64,000 bases of DNA from Eukaryota sp. TZLM1-RC (lineage: Eukaryota > Metamonada: BaSk clade). The stretch spans positions 620,001 through 684,000 of the forward strand of contig JAUPSS010000010.1 in the NCBI GenBank assembly GCA_040285825.1. Reading direction: 5' to 3'. The notes under the pieces are model-generated. The model did not search any database. It was given only the letters and a program-made list of their open reading frames with translations, and was not told the origin of the DNA. A program made the translations under genes and the position numbers. Below are positions 14,022-25,075 of this stretch, one piece after another (positions within the stretch are counted from its first letter, which is position 1; every line of letters begins with the position of its first letter).

Positions 14022-14811
14022 AATAATTTAAGTAATTTTGCTAAAAAATTGGTTCTTTGTTCATTAAAAATTCGACAAAACTCCAAAGAAGTGGATGGTG
14101 ATGTTGATCTCAAAATATGAGTAAATTTTCCAGCATAACAAATTTTTAGGAAACAGAATTTCCAATGTTTCTCAATATTCAAATTTTCTATTGATTCTAA
14201 TTCATTTGCTAATTGAGTCAACAGCGTCGAAAGTTGGCTTTTGACTTCTTCAATATTTCCGAGAATATTTTCGTCTTTAAACCGCTCTTGAAGCTTCTTA
14301 GACGGCCGCTTAGAAATGGAAGTAGAAAGTTTGTGATCTGTTTACTGAAGGTTTGGTTAGTTGTTCTTGAGATAGAATTCTCACTCTTCTTATTGGATGT
14401 TGTTGCTGGTTCTAACTATCGTATGTGTGATCAAAAGCTTGCTGTCGCCTTTAAAACGCTCTTGGAGCATCTCAGACGGCCGCTTAGTAATGTCAATCAT
14501 GTACTTTTTGGTTTTGTGCTGGTTGTTCAGTGTCTTTTTGGAGTATTGACTACTAGTGGTGGAGTAGTTGGATGAGGAATTTCTGAATTGTCGTAGTATT
14601 TAGGTAATTTAATAAAAAAAATACGAAAAAAAATATTTCCGAGATAACAACCCAAAAAACGAAAACCAGACTGATCATAATTGATAAAGGGGACATTGAC
14701 ATTATTAATGAAAAAACAATTGGTTCATGGCCAATAATCAAACATTTGGAGATATTCAATGGGAGACCAATATCTTCATAACGCTGTTGAATAAAAGTTG
14801 CTATTTGTTTC
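14022..14811 (-). pseudogene. Antisense family B RT-thumb fragment split by a SINE-like insert (unit 1)
   Basis: Reverse-strand family B sequence: 14,553-14,811 encodes the stretch after YMDD (NISKCLIIGHEPI, GFRFLGCYLGNI) and 14,022-14,252 continues the thumb (ELESIENLNIEKH). The two halves are separated by a 367-bp insertion flanked by a 13-bp duplication. It ends abruptly at 14,811, where chromovirus sequence starts. Its repeats are at 17,508-18,297 and 20,996-21,787. Confidence 0.85.
14265..14631 (+). mobile_element. SINE-like insertion with 13-bp TSD (unit 1)
   Basis: Inserted in the antisense family B fragment. Flanked by the direct repeat AATATTTCCGAGA at 14,252-14,264 and 14,632-14,644, present once in the uninterrupted family B copy near 9,900; this is the hallmark of target-primed insertion. 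It ends in an A-rich tail (AATAAAAAAAATACGAAAAAAA). Inside are two related 46-bp blocks at 14,273-14,318 and 14,447-14,492 sharing AGACGGCCGCTTAG. No RT or other known domain. I see no convincing RNA polymerase III boxes, so the promoter class is unknown; it could also be a fragment of a longer element. Confidence 0.75.
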
Positions 14812-15008
14812 TGTACTGTTCAATGGTTTGGCGGTGAGACGACTGAAGAGCCTCTCCATTCAGTAAAAACATTCAGAAGCTTACAAGTTATTTATAAAAA
14901 GACAAGAGTTTTGGAAAAATTGGTAAACGTACTTGCAATGAAAGAAGTCCTTTCAACGAGTCTAGCGTCCATAAACGGCCTAGGCGTAGTAACAGAAATA
15001 AGAATTAG
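14812..15008 (+). pseudogene. Chromovirus integrase C-terminus with chromodomain (unit 1)
   Basis: Encodes QWFGGETTEEPLHS followed by a basic tail. This matches the chromodomain end (RWFNGDTTEEPLHS) of the LTR element at 48,739-49,128. In unit 2 the same stretch (18,302-18,493) is open for 64 codons to a TAG; unit 1 has two extra A bases in A runs that shift the frame. The basic tail ends KRPRRSNRNKN in unit 2. The chromodomain in chromoviruses tethers the integrase to histone marks. Immediately downstream lie a purine tract and the LTR. Confidence 0.75.
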
Positions 15009-15082
15009 TTTAGTTTATTGATTATTAGTGTTAGTTGAATATTCGTTATAAAGCCGATTGATTTTGAAAAGGGAAGAAACAG

Positions 15083-15160
15083 TGTTGGCGCCCTTAGGCT
15101 TTTATAATATGAATAAATATAAATCAGCTTTGTCTAACCCCACTTTTCAACCTACGGCAT
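15083..15160 (+). repeat. 3' LTR of a Ty3/gypsy chromovirus, 3'-truncated (unit 1)
   Basis: Begins TGTTGGCGCCCTTAGGC and matches, inverted, the 94-96-bp LTRs at 41,026-41,119 and 42,417-42,512. The preceding GAAAAGGGAAGAAACAG at 15,066-15,082 is a polypurine tract, as expected directly upstream of a 3' LTR. A TATAATATGAATAAATA stretch inside may serve as promoter. The end is cut near CCTACGGCA at 15,160, where family C begins. Confidence 0.75.
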
Positions 15161-17436
15161 CATTGATAACAAATGTTCTAGGACTTTGTTTGCTTTAAGT
15201 CACGAAGTTAAAGCTCCCAACAATCAACACTATATTGATGAACTGAAAATACTTCATTCATATGAAAACCCAATGATGAATCAAAATTTATATGGAAATT
15301 AATGGGAAAGCTATCCATTGATGGCATCAGAAGTATTTTCGGTGATCAACAAGCTACCACGCGGCGGTAAGCATTTTGGGCTTTCTGGTCTTTCGATTGA
15401 TCATATCAAAGCCACAGCTATTGCATCAGAGGATTGTCTTGTTTTATTGACCACATTTGTGAATAGAATTTTAACTTGTCAACTTGAGTATTCTGAAGAA
15501 TTAAGAAGTTCACGTTTGACTGCACTTGTCAAAAATTCAAAAATGGACGTTCGTCTTATTGCGGTGTGTGAATGCATATACAATATTTTTTCTGCTTGCT
15601 TCGCCAACAGATTCAATGAAAAAGCAAAAACAATTGTATAGTTCTTTTGGTATGGAATTAATACCACTGATGGAATTTTTTCAGCAATATTTGCTACAGA
15701 TGTATTTCCTCCTTTGTTTTGTTTGGTTACTCATCCTATTTCATCACAAATCCAATAGATGTTTCCTTCACTCAAAATGATTGCATATATGGATGATGTT
15801 CTTCTTATAGATGATTTAAATATTGTGAAAAAAGCAACTGTATGTTTTAAAATTGCCGATTCATATGAAAATATTGGGCTTCATCTTAATGCGAGCAAAT
15901 GCCTTCTGATAGGCTCTTCTGCCCAAGATCTCGTGATAAACGATTCTATTGTCTCTTTTACTAATTATAGTAGTGAATGCTTTTAAGTTCCTTGGTTGTT
16001 GGTTAGGAAACGTGCCTCATATTCAGAATGAATTGCAAGTTATTTTGGAAAAATGAAAATTGAACTTGATTCAATTTCTTTTTAGATATAGAAAAACATA
16101 TTAAATTTTTCATGCTGAAAATTTGCTACACTGGGAGAATAACCCAGATTTTGAGATCTTGTGCTCCTTCCATAGCATTCGATTTTTATCGTCCTTTTAA
16201 TTCATTGAGAACAGAATTTTTTGCTGATTTATTGGATGTAGAACCAGAAATGTTGAAAAGTCGCTTAGTTTTTTCAGCAAATTTGGGTGGTATTGGATTT
16301 ACTAAATCTTCAATTTTGTGTCAATCAGCATTCTTGGGTGGTGGCAAAAATTTTATTTATGAATTTTCTCGTAGATTTCCTGATGATTCTCATCTGTTAG
16401 TTCCCAATTGCAGTCCCTATTTGTATGAGTTATCTTGTGAACTTGAAAAATTGCCGCCACAAATTTGGACCAAATGTTTTCCTCAATCAATTCAAGAAAT
16501 TCCAAACCGATCTCTTTTTAATTTACAGTTTTGCTGTAAAAAGCTTCAACAAAAATTGTCAAAGAATTTTGAAAGCTTGGATTTTGATGTTAGACTTGGC
16601 TTGGCCAAAAAAAAAAGAATCCCGCTTTTGCAAATCTTTTACAAGATATGTGTGACAGTACTTCTTCTGCCTTAGTAACAACAATTCCCCAAGTTTATGG
16701 TACTCTCTTAACCGATTCTGCTTGGACTCTAAATATGAGATTTCGTTCCTTTATCTGACCTGATAATTTACCTCATAATTGAATTTGTAAATGTTCTCGA
16801 GAAATTACAACTACTCATTTGTTAAATTGTAAACATTTTATTACTTTTAGAAGCAAAGTTCATGATGCTGTAAGAGACCAGTTATATTGTATGTGTAAAT
16901 CTCATAGAATTGAATCCTTCTTGGAACCTCTGTTGTCAAATCTGTTTGATGCTGAAGATGATTTCCATAAGAATAATAGAGGTGATGTTATATTACCTGG
17001 ATTAGATGGAAGTTTCATTTTATTGGATGTAATGTCTGTTGAACCTTGTAATGCCTCAAATGAAAGGCTTGTTAATTCTGAAATTCATAATCCTCTTTCA
17101 AATGCTGAAAATTTCAAACTCAAAAAATACAATGAACCTTTGTCCAAATTGGCCAGTCTACAGCATGCAAAATACAATTTGTATCTATTTGTATTTTCCC
17201 TTTTTGGTTCACTTGCACCAACTGCTTTACGTTTTTGGATGATTTTGGAAATGATTGTAAAGAGAAGAACTGGCAGAAATTTCAACAGATTGTTTTGGCA
17301 AAATAGAATTGTGTTTTCTATTTTTAAGGGGATGTTGAAGACGGTCTCTGATGCTTTGCTTTCTCTTGGATCTCACTATGAGAGAGTTGCATCTAGTGTT
17401 TTTGTTCTGGGAGAGATGGATTTTTTTAGATGTTGA
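15161..17436 (+). pseudogene. Family C RLE element, RT to endonuclease (unit 2)
   Basis: RT N-terminal region at 15,318-15,641 (KLPRGGKHFGLSGLSIDHIK; SSRLTALVKNSKMDVRLIAV), then a break and loss of the DFKNAFN and QGDP motifs; the YMDD motif follows at 15,785-15,810 (AYMDDVLLID), the thumb at 15,960-16,675, and the RLE domain at 16,819-17,436 (NRGDVILPG, LLDVMSVEP, KKYNEP). The central deletion makes the RT dead. Two TGA codons in SFIWPDNLPHNLICK are shared with unit 1. The 3' UTR is short and A/T-rich, without an AAAT tail. Confidence 0.83.
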
Positions 17437-17507
17437 TTTATAGGTTTTGAATAAAATTAAAATTTTGGTAAAAAAATCAGAGAGATAGGGACCAATTTTT
17501 GGAGTGA

Positions 17508-18297
17508 AATAATTTAAGTAATTTTGCTAAAAAATTGGTTCTTTGTTCATTAAAAATTCGACAAAACTCCAAAGAAGTGGATGGTGATGTTGATCTCAAA
17601 ATATGAGTAAATTTTCCAGCATAACAAATTTTTAGGAAACAGAATTTCCAATGTTTCTCAATATTCAAATTTTCTATTGATTCTAATTCATTTGCTAATT
17701 GAGTCAACAGCGTCGAAAGTTGGCTTTTGACTTCTTCAATATTTCCGAGAATATTTTCGTCTTTAAACCGCTCTTGAAGCTTCTTAGACGGCCGCTTAGA
17801 AATGGAAGTAGAAAGTTTGTGATCTGTTTACTGAAGGTTTGGTTAGTTGTTCTTGAGATAGAATTCTCACTCTTCTTATTGGATGTTGTTGCTGGTTCTA
17901 ACTATCGTATGTGTGATCAAAAGCTTGCTGTCGCCTTTAAAACGCTCTTGGAGCATCTCAGACGGCCGCTTAGTAATGTCAATCATGTACTTTTTGGTTT
18001 TGTGCTGGTTGTTCAGTGTCTTTTTGGAGTATTGACTACTAGTGGTGGAGTAGTTGGATGAGGAATTTCTGAATTGTCGTAGTATTTAGGTAATTTAATA
18101 AAAAAAATACGAAAAAAAATATTTCCGAGATAACAACCCAAAAAACGAAAACCAGACTGATCATAATTGATAAAGGGGACATTGACATTATTAATGAAAA
18201 AAACAATTGGTTCATGGCCAATAATCAAACATTTGGAGATATTCAATGGGAGACCAATATCTTCATAACGCTGTTGAATAAAAGTTGCTATTTGTTT
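17508..18297 (-). pseudogene. Antisense family B fragment with SINE-like insert (unit 2)
   Basis: Second tandem copy of the arrangement at 14,022-14,811. 18,013-18,246 and 17,508-17,738 encode the same family B thumb segments, interrupted by the SINE-like insert at 17,751-18,117. Same ends and same TSD as unit 1. Confidence 0.84.
17751..18117 (+). mobile_element. SINE-like insertion (unit 2)
   Basis: Same 367-bp insert as in unit 1, with AATATTTCCGAGA at 17,738-17,750 and 18,118-18,130. It came along with the tandem duplication and is not an independent insertion. Confidence 0.75.
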
Positions 18298-18301
18298 CTG
18301 T

Positions 18302-18493
18302 ACTGTTCAATGGTTTGGCGGTGAGACGACTGAAGAGCCTCTCCATTCAGTAAAACATTCAGAAGCTTACAAGTTATTTATAAAAGACAAGAGTTTTGGA
18401 AAAATTGGTAAACGTACTTGCAATGAAAGAAGTCCTTTCAACGAGTCTAGCGTCCATAAACGGCCTAGGCGTAGTAACAGAAATAAGAATTAG
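18302..18493 (+). CDS. Chromovirus integrase C-terminus, open chromodomain fragment (unit 2)
   Basis: 64 in-frame codons without a start Met, ending in TAG. The N-terminal part (QWFGGETTEEPLHSVKHSEA) aligns with the chromodomain of the LTR element ending at 49,128; the C-terminal part is a Lys/Arg-rich tail (KRPRRSNRNKN) like the one encoded at about 41,330-41,190 on the reverse strand. Polypurine tract and LTR (18,569 to about 18,646) follow. Fragment of a polyprotein, not a separate gene. Confidence 0.72.
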   Translation, partial: TVQWFGGETTEEPLHSVKHSEAYKLFIKDKSFGKIGKRTCNERSPFNESSVHKRPRRSNRNKN

Positions 18494-18568
18494 TTTAGTT
18501 TATTGATTATTAGTGTTAGTTGAATATTCGTTATAAAGCCGATTGATTTTGAAAAAGGGAAGAAACAG

Positions 18569-18646
18569 TGTTGGCGCCCTTAGGCTTTTATAATATGAAT
18601 AAATATAAATCAGCTTTGTCTAACCCCACTTTTCAACCTACGGCAT
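18569..18646 (+). repeat. 3' LTR of chromovirus, truncated (unit 2)
   Basis: Tandem copy of the LTR at 15,083; TGTTGGCGCC start, preceded by a purine tract with one more A than unit 1. Family C follows directly. Confidence 0.75.
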
Positions 18647-20930
18647 CATTGATAACAAATGTTCTAGGACTTTGTTTGCTTTAAGTCACGAAGTTAAAGC
18701 TCCCAACAATCAACACTATATTGATGAACTGAAAATACTTCATTCATATGAAAACCCAATGATGAATCAAAATTTATATGGAAATTAATGGGAAAGCTAT
18801 CCATTGATGGCATCAGAAGTATTTTCGGTGATCAACAAGCTACCACGCGGCGGTAAGCATTTTGGGCTTTCTGGTCTTTCGATTGATCATATCAAAGCCA
18901 CAGCTATTGCATCAGAGGATTGTCTTGTTTTATTGACCACATTTGTGAATAGAATTTTAACTTGTCAACTTGAGTATTCTGAAGAATTAAGAAGTTCACG
19001 TTTGACTGCACTTGTCAAAAATTCAAAAATGGACGTTCGTCTTATTGCGGTGTGTGAATGCATATACAATATTTTTTCTGCTTGCTTCGCCAACAGATTC
19101 AATGAAAAAGCAAAAACAATTGTATAGTTCTTTTGGTATGGAATTAATACCACTGATGGAATTTTTTCAGCAATATTTGCTACAGATGTATTTCCTCCTT
19201 TGTTTTGTTTGGTTACTCATCCTATTTCATCACAAATCCAATAGATGTTTCCTTCACTCAAAATGATTGCATATATGGATGATGTTCTTCTTATAGATGA
19301 TTTAAATATTGTGAAAAAAGCAACTGTATGTTTTAAAATTGCCGATTCATATGAAAATATTGGGCTTCATCTTAATGCGAGCAAATGCCTTCTGATAGGC
19401 TCTTCTGCCCAAGATCTCGTGATAAACGATTCTATTGTCTCTTTTACTAATTATAGTAGTGAATGCTTTTAAGTTCCTTGGTTGTTGGTTAGGAAACGTG
19501 CCTCATATTCAGAATGAATTGCAAGTTATTTTGGAAAAAATGAAAATTGAACTTGATTCAATTTCTTTTTTAGATATAGAAAAACATATTAAATTTTTCA
19601 TGCTGAAAATTTGCTACACTGGGAGAATAACCCAGATTTTGAGATCTTGTGCTCCTTCCATAGCATTCGATTTTTATCGTCCTTTTAATTCATTGAGAAC
19701 AGAATTTTTTGCTGATTTATTGGATGTAGAACCAGAAATGTTGAAAAGTCGCTTAGTTTTTTCAGCAAATTTGGGTGGTATTGGATTTACTAAATCTTCA
19801 ATTTTGTGTCAATCAGCATTCTTGGGTGGTGGCAAAAATTTTATTTATGAATTTTCTCGTAGATTTCCTGATGATTCTCATCTGTTAGTTCCCAATTGCA
19901 GTCCCTATTTGTATGAGTTATCTTGTGAACTTGAAAAATTGCCGCCACAAATTTGGACCAAATGTTTTCCTCAATCAATTCAAGAAATTCCAAACCGATC
20001 TCTTTTTAATTTACAGTTTTGCTGTAAAAAGCTTCAACAAAAATTGTCAAAGAATTTTGAAAGCTTGGATTTTGATGTTAGACTTGGCTTGGCCAAAAAA
20101 AAAAGAATCCCGCTTTTGCAAATCTTTTACAAGATATGTGTGACAGTACTTCTTCTGCCTTAGTAACAACAATTCCCCAAGTTTATGGTACTCTCTTAAC
20201 CGATTCTGCTTGGACTCTAAATATGAGATTTCGTTCCTTTATCTGGCCTGATAATTTACCTCATAATTTAATTTGTAAATGTTCTCGAGAAATTACAACT
20301 ACTCATTTGTTAAATTGTAAACATTTTATTACTTTTAGAAGCAAAGTTCATGATGCTGTAAGAGACCAGTTATATTGTATGTGTAAATCTCATAGAATTG
20401 AATCCTTCTTGGAACCTCTGTTGTCAAATCTGTTTGATGCTGAAGATGATTTCCATAAGAATAATAGAGGTGATGTTATATTACCTGGATTAGATGGAAG
20501 TTTCATTTTATTGGATGTAATGTCTGTTGAACCTTGTAATGCCTCAAATGAAAGGCTTGTTAATTCTGAAATTCATAATCCTCTTTCAAATGCTGAAAAT
20601 TTCAAACTCAAAAAATACAATGAACCTTTGTCCAAATTGGCCAGTCTACAGCATGCAAAATACAATTTGTATCTATTTGTATTTTCCCTTTTTGGTTCAC
20701 TTGCACCAACTGCTTTACGTTTTTTGGATGATTTTGAAATGATTGTAAAGAGAAGAACTGGCAGAAATTTCAACAGATTGTTTTGGCAAAATAGAATCAT
20801 GTTTTCTATTTTTAAGGGGATGTTGAAGACGGTCTCTGATGCTTTGCTTTCTCTTGAATCTCACTATGAGAGAGTTGCATCTAGTGTTTTTGTTCTGGGA
20901 GAGATGGATTTTTTAGATGTTGATTTATAG
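18647..20930 (+). pseudogene. Family C RLE element with longest RLE frame (unit 3)
   Basis: Same layout as 15,161-17,436. Here 20,136-20,930 is open for 264 residues through the zinc motif CKCSREITTTHLLNC and the RLE core because the Trp and Leu codons mutated to TGA in units 1 and 2 are intact (TGG, TTA). The thumb is open at 19,435-20,163; an A run near 20,098 shifts between the two frames. The RT N-terminal half (18,804-19,127) and YMDD segment (19,245-19,472) are split by the same central deletion, so the element is inactive as drawn. Confidence 0.85.
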
Positions 20931-20995
20931 GTTTTGAATAAAATTAAAATTTTGGTAAAAAAAATCAGAGAGATAGGGACCAATTTTTGGAGTGA

Positions 20996-21787
20996 AATAA
21001 TTTAAGTAATTTTGCTAAAAAATTGGTTCTTTGTTCATTAAAAATTCGACAAAACTCCAAAGAAGTGGATGGTGATGTTGATCTCAAAATATGAGTAAAT
21101 TTTCCAGCATAACAAATTTTCAGGAAACAGAATTTCCAATGTTTCTCAATATTCAAATTTTCTATTGATTCTAATTCATTTGCTAATTGAGTCAACAGCG
21201 TCGAAAGTTGGCTTTTGACTTCTTCAATATTTCCGAGAATATTTTCGCCTTTAAACCGCTCTTGAAGCTTCTTAGACGGCCGCTTAGAAATGGAAGTAGA
21301 AAGTTTGTGATCTGTTTACTGAAGGTTTGGTTAGTTGTTCTTGAGATAGAATTCTCACTCTTCTTATTGGATGTTGTTGCTGGTTCTAACTATCGTATGG
21401 GTGATCAAAAGCTTGCTGTCGCCTTTAAAACGCTCTTGGAGCATCTCAGACGGCCGCTTAGTAATGTCAATCATGTACTTTTTGGTTTTGTGCTGGTTGT
21501 TCAGTGTCTTTTTGGAGTATTGACTACTAGTGGTGGAGTAGTTGGATGAGGAATTTCTGAATTGTCGTAGTATTTAGCTAATTTAATAAAAAAAATACGA
21601 AAAAAAAAATATTTCCGAGATAACAACCCAAAAAACGAAAACCAGACTGATCATAATTGATAAAGGGGACATTGACATTATTAATGAAAAAAACAATTGG
21701 TTCATGGCCAATAATCAAACATTTGGAGATATTCAATGGGAGACCAATATCTTCATAACGCTGTTGAATAAAAGTTGCTATTTGTTT
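20996..21787 (-). pseudogene. Antisense family B fragment with SINE-like insert (unit 3)
   Basis: Third copy of the fragment; thumb segments on both sides of the insert. Part of it (to 21,158) is also the left arm of the inverted repeat whose right arm begins at 21,895. Confidence 0.83.
21239..21607 (+). mobile_element. SINE-like insertion (unit 3)
   Basis: Third copy of the SINE-like insert, 369 bp, with AATATTTCCGAGA at 21,226-21,238 and 21,608-21,620. Slight length differences lie in the A-rich tail. Confidence 0.75.
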
Positions 21788-21892
21788 CTGTACTGTTCAA
21801 TGGTTTGGCGGTGAGACGACTGAAGAGCCTCTCCATTCAGTAAAACATTCAGAAGCTTACAAGTTATTTATAAAAGACAAGAGTTTTGGACT
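21788..21892 (+). pseudogene. Chromodomain fragment, cut short (unit 3)
   Basis: Starts like 14,812 and 18,302 (QWFGGETTEEPLHS) but breaks off after TTTTGGA at 21,892, where the inverted copy starts. This is the right end of the tandem array. Confidence 0.72.
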
Positions 21893-21894
21893 TC

Positions 21895-22938
21895 ATCTTG
21901 AATATTGAGAAACATTGGAAATTCTGTTTCCTAAAAATTTGTTATGCTGGAAAATTTACTCATATTTTGAGATCAACATCACCATCCACTTCTTTGGAGT
22001 TTTGTCGAATTTTTGATGAACAAAGAACCAATTTTTTAGCAAAATTACTTAAATCATTTCACTCCAAAAATTGGTCCCTATCTCTCTGATTTTTTTTACC
22101 AAAATTTTAATTTTATTCAAAACCTATAAATCAACATCTAAAAAATCCATCTCTCCCAGAACAAAAACACTAGATGCCACTCTCTCATAGTGAGATCCAA
22201 GAGAAAGCAAAGCATCAGAGACCATCTTCAACATCCCCTTAAAAATAGAAAACACGATTCTATTTTGCCAAAACAATCTGTTGAAATTTCTGCCAGTTCT
22301 TCTCTTTACAACCATTTCAAAATCATCCAAAAAACGTAAAGCAGTTGGTGCAAGTGAACCAAAAAGGGAAAATACAAATGGATACAATTTGTATTTTGCA
22401 TGCTGTAGACTGGCCAATTTGGACAAAGGTTCGTTGTATTTTTTGAATTTAAAATTTTCAGCATTTGAAAGGGGATTATGAATTTCAGAATTAACTAGCC
22501 TTTCATTTGAGGCATTACAAGGATCAACAGACATTACATCCAATAAAATGAAACTTCCATCTAATCCAGGTAATATAACATCACCTCTATTATTCTTATG
22601 GAAATCATCTTCAGCATCAAACAGATTTGACAACAGAGGTTCCAAGAAGGATTCAATTCTATGAGATTTACACATACAATATAACTGGTCTCTTACAGCA
22701 TCATGAACTTTGCTTCTAAAAGTAATAAAATGTTTACAATTTAACAAATGAGTAGTTTTAATTTCTCGAGAACATTTACAAATTAAATTATGAGGTAAAT
22801 TATCAGGCCAGATAAAGGAACGAAATCTCATATTTAGAGTTCAAGCAGAATCGGTTAAGAGAGTACCATAAACTTGGGGAATTGTTGTTACTAAGGCAGA
22901 AGAAGTACTGTCACACATATCTTGTAAAAGATTTGCAA
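21895..22938 (-). repeat. Inverted copy (right arm) of 20,113-21,158
   Basis: About 1.04 kb that reads as the reverse complement of 20,113-21,158, with a 736-bp spacer, forming a large interrupted palindrome at the end of the tandem array. It spans family B thumb sequence (21,895-22,060, plus strand) and the family C C-terminus (minus strand). Like unit 3 it keeps the Trp and Leu codons, so it derives from a unit 3-like sequence. Confidence 0.9.
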
Positions 22939-23041
22939 AAGATTTGCTCTCTGATGAAAAAATAAATCCAAAAACACTAGAAATGATCTTGAACCAACTT
23001 ACAATTCCAGACTTAGAGTAAGGTTCATGAGGACCACACAA
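22087..23041 (-). pseudogene. Family C RLE domain in inverted copy
   Basis: 22,124-22,831 encodes 235 residues: FIWPDNLPHNLICK, the zinc motif CKCSREIKTTHLLNC, NRGDVILPG, LLDVMSVDP and NRLFWQNRIVF. Upstream, 22,841-22,940 encodes LLQDMCDSTSSALVTTIPQ in an adjacent frame. It has a few amino-acid differences from the tandem units (for example Asp for Glu after MSV). Sequence upstream of about 22,940 no longer matches family C. Confidence 0.82.
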
Positions 23042-23794
23042 GAGGGAGTCTTTAGACGCTTCAGGGAGACGAAAATAACCTCTTCATCAATGTTCACAAC
23101 CCCTGCCCATAAACCTAGGTTTAGCCCTGGGCATAATGCTTCTCTCGATTTCCTTATCGATAAAGACTACAGAACAGGGTAGTGGTTTGCCGAAACCACA
23201 TATGGAGAAAGATTCCTTCTATACGATAGACATCCCAACCATATTGCATCTTATTGTGGTCTTGACTCACAGAAGATTCGGAAAGCTTCAAACGGCTCTC
23301 CAGCACGTCACTGTTTTCCCTGAATGCATCGAATCCAGGATGTTAAAATGGGATGGTTGAAGGTCGTATTGAAAAGACACGCCTGGATCAACCAGCAATC
23401 TCTTCATATTAGGTACCAGCCCAGATTAAGGAAAACCAAATATCCCCTAAACCTGAACAAAGAGAAGTTCCACGTTCCTTTGTTCACCCTATTGAATCCT
23501 CCGCAGAACCCACCATGCAACCCTCATCAGAACCTCCCATGGAACAAACCGAAAAGGATATTGTAGTGGAAGTCAGTGATGAGTTCCCTACTCCTGACTC
23601 AATTCCAACTGTGTTCGTCCCAATGGAACAAGCTCCAGCACCTACAGAGCCCATGGGTCGATCGGTGGTTTTACCCACACCTCCAACTACTAGTTGCACA
23701 AGTTCTCAACCCCCGGTTCAACCACATCTTCCACAGTAAGCTCATCTCGTTCAACATTTTCTGGTACTCATGATAGTAACCTCCTCTTATCTTC

Positions 23795-25027
23795 CATGGT
23801 AGGATCAAGAGATAGAGATAGCAAACGTAGGGACCGCCCTAAACGTCCTACTTTTGACGCGGCTGACCTATGAGATGTTGATAAACTTCTCAAGTTTGTT
23901 AACAAATTTATTCTTTGGAGTCGCACAGACAGAATTGTTAATGAGCTGCGAGGCAACATTGAAGACCCAGCTCAAAATGCATTAGCTAGCGAAGTAGCTA
24001 GACTTCGTGAACTAGATCTAGCAAAATCAACAGAATTGGCATCTGATCAACGGATTGACGGTGAACCGGTCCATGAATGGGATCTCTTTAGATCCGCTAT
24101 GCGCATAAGTCCCAAAGGCTTAGCTGAATGCGTCACACCTGAAACTCTCAACGCTTTAAGGTACCAAGGTACTGGCCTTACAATTACCTTGCCATGGTCC
24201 TAACCAGCAGAGATAAACGCAACGTTTGGGAACAAATCCTCAGAACCCAATTCAGTAGGCTGGATTAAGCTCTGGATACTCTTCACGCTGTCAATATGGA
24301 CTGAACAGAAAGAGACTACGGAAACAGATGGATAGATTTCATGCTTAACATAGGCAGAGCCTTAACGCGTTCGGCCACTGCCATCCAAGATGTTCGTTGT
24401 TTGACTCAGCAAATGATGACATATCACCATCCAATCCGGATCTCCTGTCGACCGACTTCCTGGATGGTAAATTGTTTCTCATGTCATTGAAAGCATCGGT
24501 ATCACTGTCATTAGGGACAGACTCCTCAGGATCTGGTTTAACCTCTCCCACTTCTACTCAGATGGCCATACTCTAGGAAAATTTTTCAGTGTTCTACAGA
24601 TGGAATACGAGAACTTTTGCAATGCTAGATCATTCAAGGAGCAAATCAATTATGTTGATTGCCTGTATCAAAATAGAATCTCGTATCCCACTGAGAACCT
24701 TCGCAGACAGACTGTACCTTCTCCCCCTGCTATTCGTAAACCAAGAAATTCTATCTCTAGCACGCGCCCAAAACAACAACGGCGAGAAGGAAGTTCTACC
24801 CAACCGTCTTTTACTCAGTCCGAGACTAATGTTCAGTATAACTTCTGCTAATTGTTTGGTCATCCAACTGAAAGGTGTCCCTGGGCGGATTGCCAACGCA
24901 GCAAGAAGTGGAGAGAGCAACAGGTTCGCCACAAGAGAGGATCTAGGGGTTCTGGTTCCCGTAGCCGAAGAAAATCTCGAGGCAGAGGTCGAGGCTCTTC
25001 CTTCAATAAACGTCCACGTCAATAATA
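23795..25027 (+). pseudogene. G1 gag remnant
   Basis: Coding-like stretches in more than one frame: about 23,795-24,200 (RDRPKRPTFDAADL...LLKFVNKFI), 24,196-24,450 (LTSRDKRNVWEQIL; DYGNRWIDFMLNIGRAL) and 24,600-25,027. Near 24,840-24,880 a CxLFGHPTERC stretch resembles the second half of a CCHC zinc knuckle, interrupted by a TAA, followed by an Arg/Ser/Gly-rich basic tail. This order (capsid-like helical part, knuckle, basic tail) fits a Ty3/gypsy Gag. Upstream 23,515-23,739 is a Pro/Ser/Thr-rich frame that may be its N-terminus. Confidence 0.6.
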
Positions 25028-25075
25028 ACAATCATTAGAAACAATATTCCCTACATCTACAGCGCTACAACATTC

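Larger units (their letters stand above)
12370..21892. repeat. 3,486-bp tandem repeat, about 2.7 copies
   Basis: Landmarks recur at a constant offset: 13,991 / 17,477 / 20,965; 15,318 / 18,804; 15,759 / 19,245; LTR start 15,083 / 18,569. Unit 1 runs about 12,370-15,855, unit 2 15,856-19,341, and unit 3 19,342-21,892, where it is cut short. Each unit holds an RLE family C element, an antisense family B fragment with a SINE-like insert, and a chromovirus 3' end with LTR. Copies differ only by scattered substitutions and homopolymer indels, so the amplification is recent. Confidence 0.93.

Noticed and set aside
14213-14575. 120-codon open frame recurring three times (also 17,699 and 21,187)
   Set aside because: It starts in antisense family B sequence and runs into the SINE-like insert, crossing the insertion junction; no domain. 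Its recurrence is due to the tandem duplication.
12370-21892. Tandem repeats considered as a CRISPR array or satellite
   Set aside because: Units are 3.5 kb and made of transposon pieces; no short direct repeats with unique spacers and no cas genes.
24345-25031. Reverse-strand frames across the G1 gag remnant
   Set aside because: Composition mirrors the Arg/Ser-rich gag tail on the plus strand; no recognisable motifs.
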